A program made the translations under genes and the position numbers. Shown here in pieces: positions 53,529 through 64,000 of a stretch of DNA of 64,000 nucleotides. Under the pieces are notes generated by a model. It searched no databases, had not been told where the DNA came from, and saw only the letters and a list, made by a program, of their open reading frames with translations. Each line of letters starts with the position of its first letter. Position 1 is the stretch's first letter. Origin of the DNA: Whitmania pigra (taxonomy: Eukaryota > Annelida > Clitellata > Hirudinida > Haemopidae); NCBI GenBank assembly GCA_021613335.1, contig JAJTWR010000308.1:2772001-2836000 (forward strand). The letters are read 5' to 3'.

Positions 53529-54487
53529 AAATTTTTTCGGATATGCTAAACACAAATAAATACAAAATGGATGAAAACATGTTGTAACTGAGAGCTTTTG
53601 AGGCAATTTGCAAATATTCAAGACAAAATTGATTGCTATAAAGAGTGTGTAACTGTTAAATATTTTTATTTATTTTATTCAAAAAAATGGAAAGGGACGA
53701 AACCTTTCATTGAAGCACTCATTCATTCTGCACACATTCAAGTGATGGAAAATGTCTCTGAAGTTCTTCACAATCTCTTTCCATTTTCCTCCTTTCAAGC
53801 AGTATGGATCGATGTCTTTATTCGTTTGTGTATACACCTTTGCTTTTGCTATTGCGTTTAGCTTCGCCGTCATCTTCACCACGTTGAGTTATTGACGATT
53901 TAATTGGGTTAACAAATCCCACTTTTATTCCTTAAAGTATGCTGAACTGAATTAAAGTTAAAATGTGAAAATTTAACCACCTTGGAAGATGCATTCGTGT
54001 ATCGGTTCACCTCTGTAATCAGAGTTTATTCAATTTCCTGTTACATGTCATTCAAACAAACAAAATTTTACGAATTGCTATTCATAACAATTAACTGAAA
54101 ACATTAAAATATATACTAGAACTTAAGAATTTATGCGGACATTTACAATTATTATTTTAACTTCTGAAAATTTACAAACTGAATAAATAAGGCATCCATT
54201 GCGAAATGATCTTGACGAGAATGATGATTTTAATAATTATTTTAATGATGCTAATAATAATAGATATTTTATAATATATATATACTATATTAATATATTA
54301 CATAAGGTACCGCAAGCTTTCAGAGATCGTGCAAAACGATTTTACTTGATTGTTTGAATTTTTTGTGCGAAAGGTACATCAACGTTAAAGTAAGGCTAAA
54401 GTTGACGATTTTCAATAAGCGATGGCAGCTCTAAAATATTCATGCAACTTTGTTTAATTAATACCTCCACTTGATTGTTGTTTCCAG
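53529..54487. other. AT-rich, probably intron or upstream DNA of the SORBS-like gene
   Basis: No coding exon recognised. Short (TA)n near 54275. Confidence 0.4.
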
Positions 54488-57400
54488 CATTGAAAACATT
54501 AGCAACAAAGAATATTTGATTCAGAAGCCCTTAAATCCGATTACAGCCTCCGTAATATCAGGACATCAGTTGTACCAGGATGTTCAGCGCGGAGGTGAAA
54601 TTCCACTAACAGGGCTTCACATCAAGGACCATTCCAAAAGTACTTAATTTCGTATCTTACTCCATATTTAAAGATTAATTTTGATTTGATTTTTGCAGGA
54701 TTTACTATTTCCGTTAGAAGACATTCAAGTTCATGCATTTTCTACCCACGTTCTTTGAGCGAACCGAGGCAAAACTCCAAAAAGCATGGCAGACCTTGTC
54801 TTTCTCCATTCACCCAAAACAAATTCCTCCCTGTAAACCCTGCCATTTCTCTGTCGGCTCTTTTGTCGTGCAGGGACGATATCAGGAGTCGCAAAGCCAG
54901 GGATGAAATAAACAACGCTAGGAAAAAGGAAATGGTTTGTCAATTTGGCCTCAGAATAGTTTCGGTTCGTGCAGGTGGATCAATACTTTCAGGAAATTGT
55001 TTTGAAATCAGTCAAAGAAAAAAGAAAGATTATCGAGGAAGAAGAAACCAAGGCAAGGCGGCATTCGGACAAGTGAAATTCATTTGTTTTGTTGCTATTA
55101 TTTGTTTGCACTTTTAACCGTTTGGCCCATCCAATCAACGTCAGAGGTTTACAAGTCCCCACTAGTTGTATTATGAATTGCAGCGCGTTAACAAGTCAGA
55201 CATACCTTAATTTTAGCATGGCTCCCAAAATAGCAACTGATAAAAGCCATTTTATCATTTTGAATTTATATATACTATCATTATCATAGTTATTGTTATT
55301 ATTCATTTTTATTATTTAACATTTATCCTCATCAACATTTAGCCATCTTCATCGTCATCATCACGATTATTGTCGCTGTGATGCTTCACATTCGTTTCAA
55401 ATGTTTTTCGATTGGACATGTGGTGCCGATTAAAAAACGTCAAATTTAGGCAGTGGAAAAGATTTACAGGCACTTTACAGAAGCCCATGCAATGTCCATT
55501 CATAAATTTTTAAAATCTTCTTCAAAGGAACGATGTTGTCAAATATATATAAATCGGTGTGAAATAATTTCATGATTACGGAGTTTTGTCCTATTTATCA
55601 TGCAATCCTAAATTCATTAATAAAATACTACCATTGTTTCATGTGCAATATATAACGACCGAAATATCTGAATTCATAACAGATACGTCTGCAATTCTCC
55701 AATATCAGTGGACAGATACAACTTCGATGATGAAACGAATTGTTGCAAAACGCAACACCAATCGAGGCCTAAAGCTGTGGTTATGCATAACTTTCGAGCC
55801 AAACATCCGAGGTTGTCTGCTTCTTTTATCAGAATATTTTCCAAAATGACCTAATTTCTATGTCTTATACATAACAGTATATTTTATAACACATTTTACA
55901 CAATATTTATATTTTGTGTTTGTATTCGTCCGATATTTTGAGTGCCTTATGTATCCAGGTAAGATGTAAAGGCACTTCTTAATCGATCTATCGATTTATA
56001 TGGCACACCTATCCGAAGGCGTTCCCAGGAATTGCGACTGGGTTGCGAACCGCCGCATGCAGGTAGGCTGCCCATTCGGCCAACCTGCATCGTATAACAT
56101 GTACTTGATGTACTTTGTAATCTCAGCGTCCAAAACCAAAAAACACTAAGTATGAACTAATCGCCATTTAACATCCTTCATGATTTCACAGATTCATGTA
56201 ACAGATATTTTGAACTTTTGCTCAGAATTTTGAAATCCAAGCCTTTAAATAAAATATTGAAATAATTAAATTATTTAAATCTGTTACATCTGTGGTTACA
56301 TTTTTTTAATTTTAATTATTATATTGTTATATTATATTATTATTATATATTTAATTATTATAACTTCACAAGTAGTGAATAAAAATGGCTGGTATTTCTA
56401 AAACCTTTACAATGCATTTCAAGAATTTTGTTTATTTCCATCAGGGAAATTTCCTTAAAGAAAGACGATGTGGTTTACATTTGGAAGACCGTTGACATCA
56501 ATTGGTTGGAGGTAGAACATCACGGAGCTGTCGGCTTGTTTCCTCTCAGTTACGTCAAGGTGACTCAATTCTAATTAAGTGACTCATATCCTCAAATCTG
56601 TTTTTCTGCTTACTTATCAATTAATTACAGTTTCTCAAACCATCTGATTTCGACATAGAGGAAAAAACGTCACACGTAAAATTTGATTTCAATGCTCAAC
56701 TATCCCGAGAAATTTCAGTGAAGAAAGTAAACTGCCTTTTGTTTTAAAAAATCATTACATGCAAAATAAAACGTAATAAATTCTTACTACGTTCTGTGAT
56801 GCACCCTTCGAGAATGTTTTAGAATGTTTTAGTTTTGTCAAGAGTTTATGGGGTCATCCGTAAAAGACGTCTGCAAATGGGGACAAGGAAGGGTTATTGC
56901 TTTTACGGGATCCGCACTTTAAAAAAGGCACGTGCCCTTTTTGAGGACGTCTTTTATGGAATTAGGGGTCCAAAATTGGTCTGAGGATTTCTGTTGAACT
57001 CCTACCCCTCTCATCCTCTAATAGAGGTATGAAGGTAATCAATTTTTATTTCTAAGGGGGACCAAGTCAAAATACTGGGCAGGATTGATACAAATTGGAT
57101 TTTAATTGAAAGAGATGAGAGAATTGGCTTGGTGCCGTCGACATATATTGATCTGGAATTAGGTTCAACGTGTAAGTTATTTAATTTGAATTCTACTTGA
57201 AAAATACCTTTTGTAATCTAGGATAAAACACACTTAAATATTTAACTCCATTTCATCCTGTTATTGTTATCCCACAAACTGTCCAGATGACATCGATGAC
57301 AACAAGACCAGCGACCCGTGTTCTGCGGCAGAATCTACAAATGTTTCTGATTCTCTGTCCACCGAATCTCTGATCAAATGTCGAAGCACGACTCCACTTT

Positions 57401-57759
57401 CTGTTTCGTCATCAACGAAACCTTACTTGGAAAAGCTCAATTCAAATTTTCCAATGCTGGCATCGAGCGACAATCTCAGTTCACCCCAAGAAGCTAATAA
57501 AAACGCATCAGACTTGCTGCCTTATGTGAAGTACGTTGTGAAGTCTCATCTTAAAATAATCCTCAATGCTACTTGTAACCATTCAAACAGGTGCATTGCA
57601 ATACAATCGTATCGCCCTCAAGAAATTGACGAGCTGCTTTTGAGCAAAGGAGATGTTGTTCATGTGACCGAGATATTCAATGATGGATGGTTCGTCGGCA
57701 TCTCCATGAGAACCAAACAGTGTGGTACTTTTCCCGGCATCTGTGTGCGCAAGTTGTGA
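54488..57759 (+). CDS. SORBS1: SORBS/CAP/ponsin-family protein, SoHo-like region + three SH3 domains (5' incomplete)
   Basis: Nine exons in consistent phase: 54488-54639, 54699-54934, 54975-55072, 55683-55811, 56445-56559, 56631-56726, 57057-57171, 57287-57530, 57591-57759. First exon: LYQDVQRGGEIPLTGLHIK, the sorbin-homology type EIPLxGL motif; then RRHSSSCIFYPRSLSEP and a coiled-coil segment (VDQYFQEIVLKSVKEKRKII). SH3-1 joins RPKAVVMHNFRAKHPR to EISLKKDDVVYIWK, INWLEVEHHGAVGLFPLSYV. SH3-2: VKFDFNAQLSREISVKK / GDQVKILGRIDTNWILIE, RIGLVPSTYIDLE. SH3-3: YVKCIAIQSYRPQEIDELLL, GDVVHVTEIFNDGWFVGIS, GTFPGICVRKL, ending the protein as in SORBS1-3. In SH3-2 the usual ALYDY Tyr positions are altered. 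These adaptors link vinculin, paxillin and Cbl-type partners at adhesions. The vertebrate paralogue cannot be told; the pre-duplication gene is likely. Upstream exons lie left of 54488. Confidence 0.87.
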
Positions 57760-58955
57760 GATGGTGCAAGAAGATTCAAAACATAATAATTACGACATAA
57801 TAAGTTCGACCGCCTCCATTGCTACTGTCAACATTGCCATTTATACCATAATATTACATATTTTAATAACTCATCGGTCTTTTAACCTGATTTTTAATTC
57901 CTTTCCAAGAACCAAATGTTCTCCTCTTATCACTTTAATTCTTACTTACGAACCACCTTCCATTCTACTACATTATGTAAATTGCACGTCGAAACTTTTT
58001 GAACAAAACCCAACGTCGTCGGAATTTGATTTGCCTTTAGAGTTATTTCTAGTTGATTAATTCAGATCCAATTTTCTTGACTTGTCTCTCAATTTTTTAT
58101 TTGAACGGCTTATTATGAGATCTGAACCCTAAAGTTATTTTTACAAAAAGAATAGATTCAATGCCATAAGGACGCGCAGCTCTTCTCAGGTTCAGTTGTG
58201 AAGAATGGTAATAAATTTGTAGTCAGTTTGCCTCACCTCATTCTGTTCACTACAAATATGACCACTTAAACTGTGGAACGTGTTAATTAACCATTTAATT
58301 ATTTATAATTATTTTGAAAAAGGCGAGTTTCCGGACCACCGTGGAACCCGGCGAAACTATGGTGTTCGACCGGACCCCACTCGGGGAGATTTTGATCGTT
58401 GTTGACCTTTAAACCAGTTAATAAAACAGACTTCCATTTTTTTTTATAATCAACAATTTGTGGTAATTTTGGAATAATATTCAACCTCTCTCCCTGGGTG
58501 GGTCTCCGAGGATATAAACCCTGACAAGGGAAACTATCTTTCAATCTCATCAACTTTAATCGAGTATCAACGCCACAACCAATAAACCCTCGTACAATTA
58601 ATGAAACTCGGTCACGAAGCATTCAAGTACAATTGAGCAATTGTTTCAACAATTTGCTTGCACCACGATGACGAGAAAAACTAAAAATTTAAGCCAATAA
58701 TTCCCTACAAGCTGAAACAATTGCTTGGGTTATTACTAAGTTATTACAGCTCCACGTTCATCGAACGTATTCATATTGAATGTATTCACATTAGTGAGAT
58801 TTAAGAAAAAAGTCCTCTATGAAGGAATGTGAGACATTTTTCAAAGTAATGAGCATCAAAAGCACTGGTTTTCAAAACAAATCAAATGGTTAGTCACACA
58901 AATGTTTCTTTGGACCAAGTGATAACAAAAACAATCACTTCAAGCATCTCAATTG
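57760..58955. other. Convergent intergenic region
   Basis: Separates the 3' ends of SORBS (+) and RNF213-like (-). A minus-strand frame at 58299-58622 (containing PRRPTQGERLN) has no recognised family. Otherwise 3' UTR and spacer. Confidence 0.45.
58210..58215 (+). promoter_or_regulatory. Candidate polyadenylation signal of the SORBS-like gene
   Basis: AATAAA about 450 bp after the SORBS stop and before the convergent RNF213-like gene. Confidence 0.35.
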
Positions 58956-59780
58956 TCACTTCAAAAGAAGCCTTTTTTCAGAGTCTACACTGCAGAGCCA
59001 AGCATCTACACAGTGACAGGCCAATATTTCTTTGGGGAATGTTCCACTTTCCAGCACTCCGAGAATGCCCTCCTGACCTTTTGAGTTGATGAACTCCAGG
59101 AGGATGTCTTTAAGACTGAAATGTCGTTCACCAATTCAGCAACTTACAACTTACACACTACCTTAAATTCATACCTTTGATCTGAGTTGTCTAAGTCATC
59201 ACCTCCACTGGAAACCGTTATGTTGAGAACGATGCACTCGTACAACAGCAAAGAAAACAATTCCCTTCTAGTGTACTGCAGACAATTCATCAGTTTCTGA
59301 AGCATCTCATCAAGTATAATTTTCTTGTACTTGTTGTCAATGCTCCAGAATGGCAACTAAAACAAGACACAGATTATTTTGCGACGTTAAATGGAACGAC
59401 TGGTCGGCTCGTCGAAACTAACTTGTCCATTTTTAACTTGCATCTTTGCTTGGATGAAAGATAGTGATATCCAGACCTGCTTTGCATGTTTGAACTGGAG
59501 GTTACTCAACTAAAAATTAATTAAATTAATTTTAATATGCCATCATTTTGATTCAAGAAATGATCTTACAGCAGGATAGTCGGCAAAGACATTCTTCATT
59601 TTAAGTGTCTTTGTCATGAATTCGACGATATTTTCATCCTCATTGTTGCCAATCGAAGCAATAAATTCGAGAACAACATTGAAACAAGGCAAGACTTTAG
59701 CAACATCAGGTAATATTTTGAAATTAGTTTCTAGGCATTCAGGCAATGCAGGCACCTTCAATGAAAATTAGTTCTTTAAA

Positions 59781-59831
<51 letters not shown>

Positions 59832-62800
59832 CAAAATACCTGAGGAATCTTATTCTCAATTTCAGACAATACAACACAGACATTAAAATCTTCCTTGTAA
59901 TTCATGAATTTGATCTAAAATAGAGTTAGATTTAGGATAGCAACCATAATTTCAGGTAATGGTCTTACATTTGGCTTGATCATAGGTTTATCATGGATGA
60001 AGTGATCCATTATTTGAATCTCAAGGTTTGCATAGTCATACTCCAACTTTGTGCTTTTCCCCGGTTCGAGTGAATAATTGCAATGAGCAAGTATCAAAGT
60101 ATGCAATTCCTTTTCTGGATCAAACTGTATCAAGTGAGCAGACATGAATTCTCTCAGGGACACCACCCTTGTCATTCTAGAAAATGTGGATGATTAACAT
60201 TTGGACAATTTTCTGTTAAGGAAACCAAAATGAAAAACATCCTGAAAACATCTGCTGAAACTAACCCTTTTCTGGTGGTTTTGTGGTAAATGGTCAGCAG
60301 TTGGTTCTGCTGGTCTGCTAAGAAGTAAATCAAAGCAACTGAACAAACTCCCAGGCCTTGCATTGTGGGCAAAAAATATCCTATTTTGCTATCAAAACTA
60401 AGATGTTCTTTCAAATATTCTTCTGGAACAACTTTTTGCTGGAAAGCTGAAAGTAGTTAAATTACAATTGCATTTAGTTTTTGCAGTGATTTAAAAAAAA
60501 TTCATGATTAATATGATTTAACTATGGTAACTTTCGAAATGAAGGCTTAAATGCAAACTCAAACCATTAAAAAAAAAGGGGAACTTTAAAAAGTAGCTTA
60601 AAAGATAAAATATTTTTAATATTGTCAGAACGGCAAAGAAGAAATAAAATATTGAATTATGATGATCTGATTAAAAAATATTTTGTTGAAGTCGACATTG
60701 TAGTAATTAAGCAATGAGAGATGCGAGTGCTTTTTGCATAAAACTCACGGAATTCCTTCAAATTGAAACGCAGAACGTTCCAGACAGAAAAGAACTCTTT
60801 GAAAAGCTCCTTAAGAGATGCTCGTGTCATTTCTGAGAAAGAATAAATGAAATTCAAGGTCAAATATTGGTCAAGAAATTCTCAAATTCACGAATGATAA
60901 CCATCTTGGTCTTTGAGAAACTCAGATACGGTGCATTTGTCAGCCTCGTAGATGCTAATGCGCCTGTTGAGAGCCATGCACAGCCTATTGTGGAGGTCCA
61001 ATATTGCAGGTAGTTTTCTGATTTCTTGCAGTACATGGCCCTAACAAATACAATCAGAAAAATATTCTCATCACGTTACGGTTGATATGTGCTGAGAGAA
61101 TATGAAAAAAACATTCATCTTGCTTGATAATGATGTAAATCATTTAATGAAACTTAGCAAAAATAATATTTGAATAATTAGTTAAAATTTAGGAAGCCAA
61201 CATTTTCCAAAAAGTATTGCAGTAGATAATGCTTTTGCTCCCCATCTTCCCCCTTTCCATTAATTTCCGAGAGGTTTTGTAGGTTGACGAGCAAGTGTTC
61301 CTTGGAAATGCTTGGTCTGTACTTCCAGAAAATGGGGCATTGGTGGATGTTCTCCAAGCTATCTGGAGAGTTGCCGTCTTTGACAATCTCGTAAATCTCC
61401 TTCATCAGAGGACTGAGCACTGAAATATTCAATAAACTCGTGAAAGTAACCCTGCAGAGTTTAGACGGAGTTTTTATGCATACAAATTTATATGTTGCTT
61501 AGTTTTAAATCATTTTATTCAAAAATTTCTTACTATTTCTTCCAAATATTTTGATCTGACAAACTAGTGTTTTATTTGAAAATGTCAAAATTCCCTATTT
61601 AGAGAAATTCTAGAAAGATGGCCAAAACAAACAAACCAAGTCCATCATCTTCTAGCATCACTTTCCTCCCCTTATCAATAATTTCACTTATTTTCTAAAA
61701 TAAGATGATATATATAATTATAATTATATATAAGTCATTATATATATATATATATTTATAATCTCTTAGTTTTAGTAGATTCATAAAAATATTTGATAGT
61801 TTGGAAAATGTACATCAATGTGTGGCCTGATGTATTCCTTCACAAACTCATTTTCCCACTCCAATCTGCCATCCTTGGTGCTCAGATTCAAAGATTTATC
61901 TGCCATGAAAATAAACAATAATTTTTAATGACCTAAATTTATTTGTTAATTTCATAAATTATATTATATTTTGTTATTTATGTAATTATACTTGGAGGTT
62001 TCTTCTCATAAATGGCATGAATGATTGTGTGCAGAACAATAAGAACGTTGTCCTCGTTTTGACCACTGGCACGTTGCACCATTTCAAGGTCGTGCTTCAA
62101 GTGACTCATGAAGAAATCATGCGCAGCTTGTGGCATTATTGGTGGTTTTATAAAGTCATTTTGAAATACCTGGGGAGTTGAATATTTGTTATTTAACATT
62201 GTAAATTACATATGTCTCGATTAATTAAGCACCACTTAAACGTTTAATTAATACGTGAATAGTATTTAAGCAACAATAAAACAAATCAAAAATTAATAGT
62301 GATAATAATATTAATGTAACAACAACAACAACAACAACATCGTTAATATCAATAATGACAACTTGAATAGCTTTCTCAATGATTACAAAGACATGACTCA
62401 CAGAACTGAATGAGCCAATGTAGAGAGAGGCATGGAGCAATAATCTGGTTATTGAGACTTGGAGGGGTGTCATCTCTCTTTCGCCAGAAGGTGTTTTTGC
62501 AACATCGGGTTGGCCCAAAATGTGACCGGGCTGAGTGCTTTCACTTCTGTTGTGGGCAAGTTTTAGGCTATTTTTAACTTATTGCATTTTATGAATACTA
62601 TTTTGAAATCGGAAAAAAATCGAATCAAAGTTACGTCAGCGTGAGGCTTTTGTTTCCACGAACGAGGGTGTGATTCAAACCTCCAATTTCTTCGCCACAA
62701 GTTAGGCACCTACTTCTTGAATTGGGCATCCCACACTGAGTGACATTAGCATTAAATTTTAATAATAAATAATTTTAAATAATGTTTTAAAGAAAATGTA

Positions 62801-63335
62801 TTTGATACTAACTTCCCCAATGGTGTATGGGTGATTATTGGGACAGGCTGAAGCAATTAATTACATCACATTTTAATAGAGTTTCAATGTTTCTGATGTA
62901 AGAATCATGACTTTAAAATTAAATTGAGACAAACTTACATTGCAAAAGTTTTAATCAACTGCAATAATCCATAAACCAAAAATAAGTCGAACTAAAATAA
63001 TGAAATCCTACCATAGAATTTGATTGCCTCCCTTTTAAAGAGGAGTTCCAGAACTTCAAACCTATCATCCTGAGGCATCGTAGGCAAATAGGTCTCCTAA
63101 AGAAGCAGTTAATATGCCTTAACTAATTAAATAGTTCCATGAATAAAATTAAAGTAATTTTTGTCAAAAAAACATGATTATCTAAATATGCTTGAGCTAC
63201 AACTGCTGAATTACAACTGCAGTTGAAAGATTAAAAATGCTCACAATTACACCATAAAGTGAAATCTTTTTTGTTTAAATTCATTAAAATTTTGAGGCTC
63301 TCAAAAGCCAAATTTCCAAAATTATACCATATTTT

Positions 63336-63396
<61 letters not shown>

Positions 63397-63936
63397 TAAC
63401 AAACATAGCAACAATAATTAAGTATTGAAAAATTTAAGCAATCGTAAGCTGATGTTAACCAAAACTCTTCCTTAAATTTGTTTACCTTGAGAGAATCAGG
63501 TTTGCTCATTGGCAGACAAAGAAGTTGTACGATGTTGTTTTTTGAAGCCATGAGTTTTGTGGCAACCATAAAGTGGAAAACCAAAACTTGGAGATTTTTC
63601 TCGGCACGAGTGGGATTTGGGTTGGCATTTACAATTCTCAACTCGTGTTTCAAAATTTCCATCGCAAGATCCTAATATAAAGTTATTTTTAAACAAAATA
63701 AATGGACTAGTAAACTTGAGATCTGTTCACCCCACCTTGCTTTTCAACATGCTCTTACCAGAAAGATAATCATTCCAAATGTCAACATCCTTCTACAAAA
63801 AACATGCAAATAGAAACAAGCATTTTAATATTCAAAATAAGGAAATACCTACAACATCAACCATTTTGCTTGTAGAGGAATGCATCATTTGTTGAAAAAA
63901 GGCAAGCATTAAAGTGTAATCTGTGAGATCACCAGC
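58956..63936 (-). CDS. RNF213: RNF213-like giant E3 ubiquitin ligase, C-terminal 20 exons (5' part outside window)
   Basis: Exons 5' to 3' (minus): 63853-63936, 63736-63792, 63486-63671, 63012-63096, 62813-62847, 62635-62735, 62402-62546, 61992-62169, 61814-61899, 61637-61694, 61202-61419, 60902-61040, 60749-60832, 60266-60446, 59969-60176, 59840-59914, 59570-59755, 59423-59509, 59175-59356, 58956-59115. All GT-AG, phases agree, ~844 residues ending EKRLLLK. Landmarks: NIVQLLCLPMSKPDSLK, ETYLPTMPQDDRFEVLELLF, then the RZ zinc finger CPNNHPYTIGE / CGMPNSRSRCLTCGEEIGG with Cys-His-Cys-Cys ligands intact, STQPGHILGQPDV, LEWENEFVKEYIRP, GYFLPTMQGLGVCSVAL, LILAHCNYSLEPGKS and YDYANLEIQI. These follow vertebrate RNF213 from the RZ finger through the C-terminal domain. 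The RZ finger carries ligase activity in the family, including on bacterial LPS. The AAA+ and RING parts would lie to the right. Confidence 0.9.
59784..59830. repeat. (AAAT)n/(AAT)n microsatellite in an RNF213 intron
   Basis: Lies in the intron between exons 59840-59914 and 59570-59755. Similar runs: (AAC)n at about 62319-62339 and (AAT)n at 63344-63402, both also intronic. Confidence 0.8.
63344..63402. repeat. (AAT)n microsatellite in an RNF213 intron
   Basis: About 59 bp of AAT units ending AACAATAAC, between exons 63012-63096 and 63486-63671. Confidence 0.85.
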
Positions 63937-64000
63937 CTAAAAAATGCATTGGCATCAGATTAACATGGAATAAAAATCTCTAAATTCTAAAATAGTCAAA

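Noticed and set aside
54731..54943. Minus-strand frame opposite a SORBS exon
   Set aside because: A shadow of the coding exon 54699-54934.
58299..58622. 107-codon minus-strand frame between SORBS and RNF213
   Set aside because: Starts with a plausible Met but shows no family resemblance and lies beyond the RNF213 stop; may be a repeat.

Overview
This is a nuclear segment from an invertebrate animal. The evidence is spliced genes with GT...AG introns, metazoan-only adhesion genes (paxillin and a SORBS/ponsin-type SH3 protein), a TRF-type telomere-repeat binding protein and an RNF213-type giant E3 ligase, all in AT-rich DNA packed with animal transposons. The species cannot be named from the sequence. 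RNF213 plus a TRF-like gene argues against flies and nematodes and fits a lophotrochozoan, cnidarian or similar genome.

Layout. 1-8.9 kb holds repeats: two diverged copies of a transposase-derived unit (about 1.29-1.76 and 7.40-7.83 kb) flank a 5'-truncated LINE whose (AAT)n tail was split by a nearly complete Ty3/gypsy element (1934-6263). 9.0-10.8 kb (-) is an intronless TRF-like gene. 11.76-16.19 kb is a Tc1-type transposon interrupted by a 2.7-kb LINE. 17.25-19.29 kb is a second Ty3/gypsy element that has lost RT, RNase H and most of integrase. 19.58-20.46 kb (+) is a BTB-BACK gene. 20.6-23.55 kb is nested hAT material. 25.2-30.6 kb (-) is a broken R2-like non-LTR element interrupted by two other LINE insertions. 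32.4-34.0 kb is a second Tc1 copy, 34.5-35.7 kb a LINE ORF1/endonuclease fragment, 36.0-36.5 kb a Tigger fragment and 38.6-39.2 kb a Merlin-like element. 39.59-43.45 kb (+) is a complete ten-exon paxillin gene. 44-53.5 kb is repeat territory with a perfect-looking 222-bp tandem duplication, a restriction-like-endonuclease LINE 3' end and a 1.1-kb foldback element. 54.49-57.76 kb (+) is a SORBS/CAP/ponsin gene with three SH3 domains. 58.96-63.94 kb (-) is the last 20 exons of an RNF213-like gene, converging on SORBS and running off the right edge.

How the genes relate. Paxillin and SORBS/ponsin proteins work together at integrin adhesions and lie next to each other in the same orientation. RNF213 is a cytosolic ubiquitin ligase linked to lipid-droplet and intracellular-pathogen biology; its RZ zinc finger is intact here.

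The most unusual signal is a set of 48-70 bp insertions, each with target-site duplications, made of little more than a 3'-terminal hairpin plus a short A-rich or CCAA tail. Two subfamilies keep the hairpin by compensatory changes (CGTCC/GGACG versus AGTCC/GGACT).
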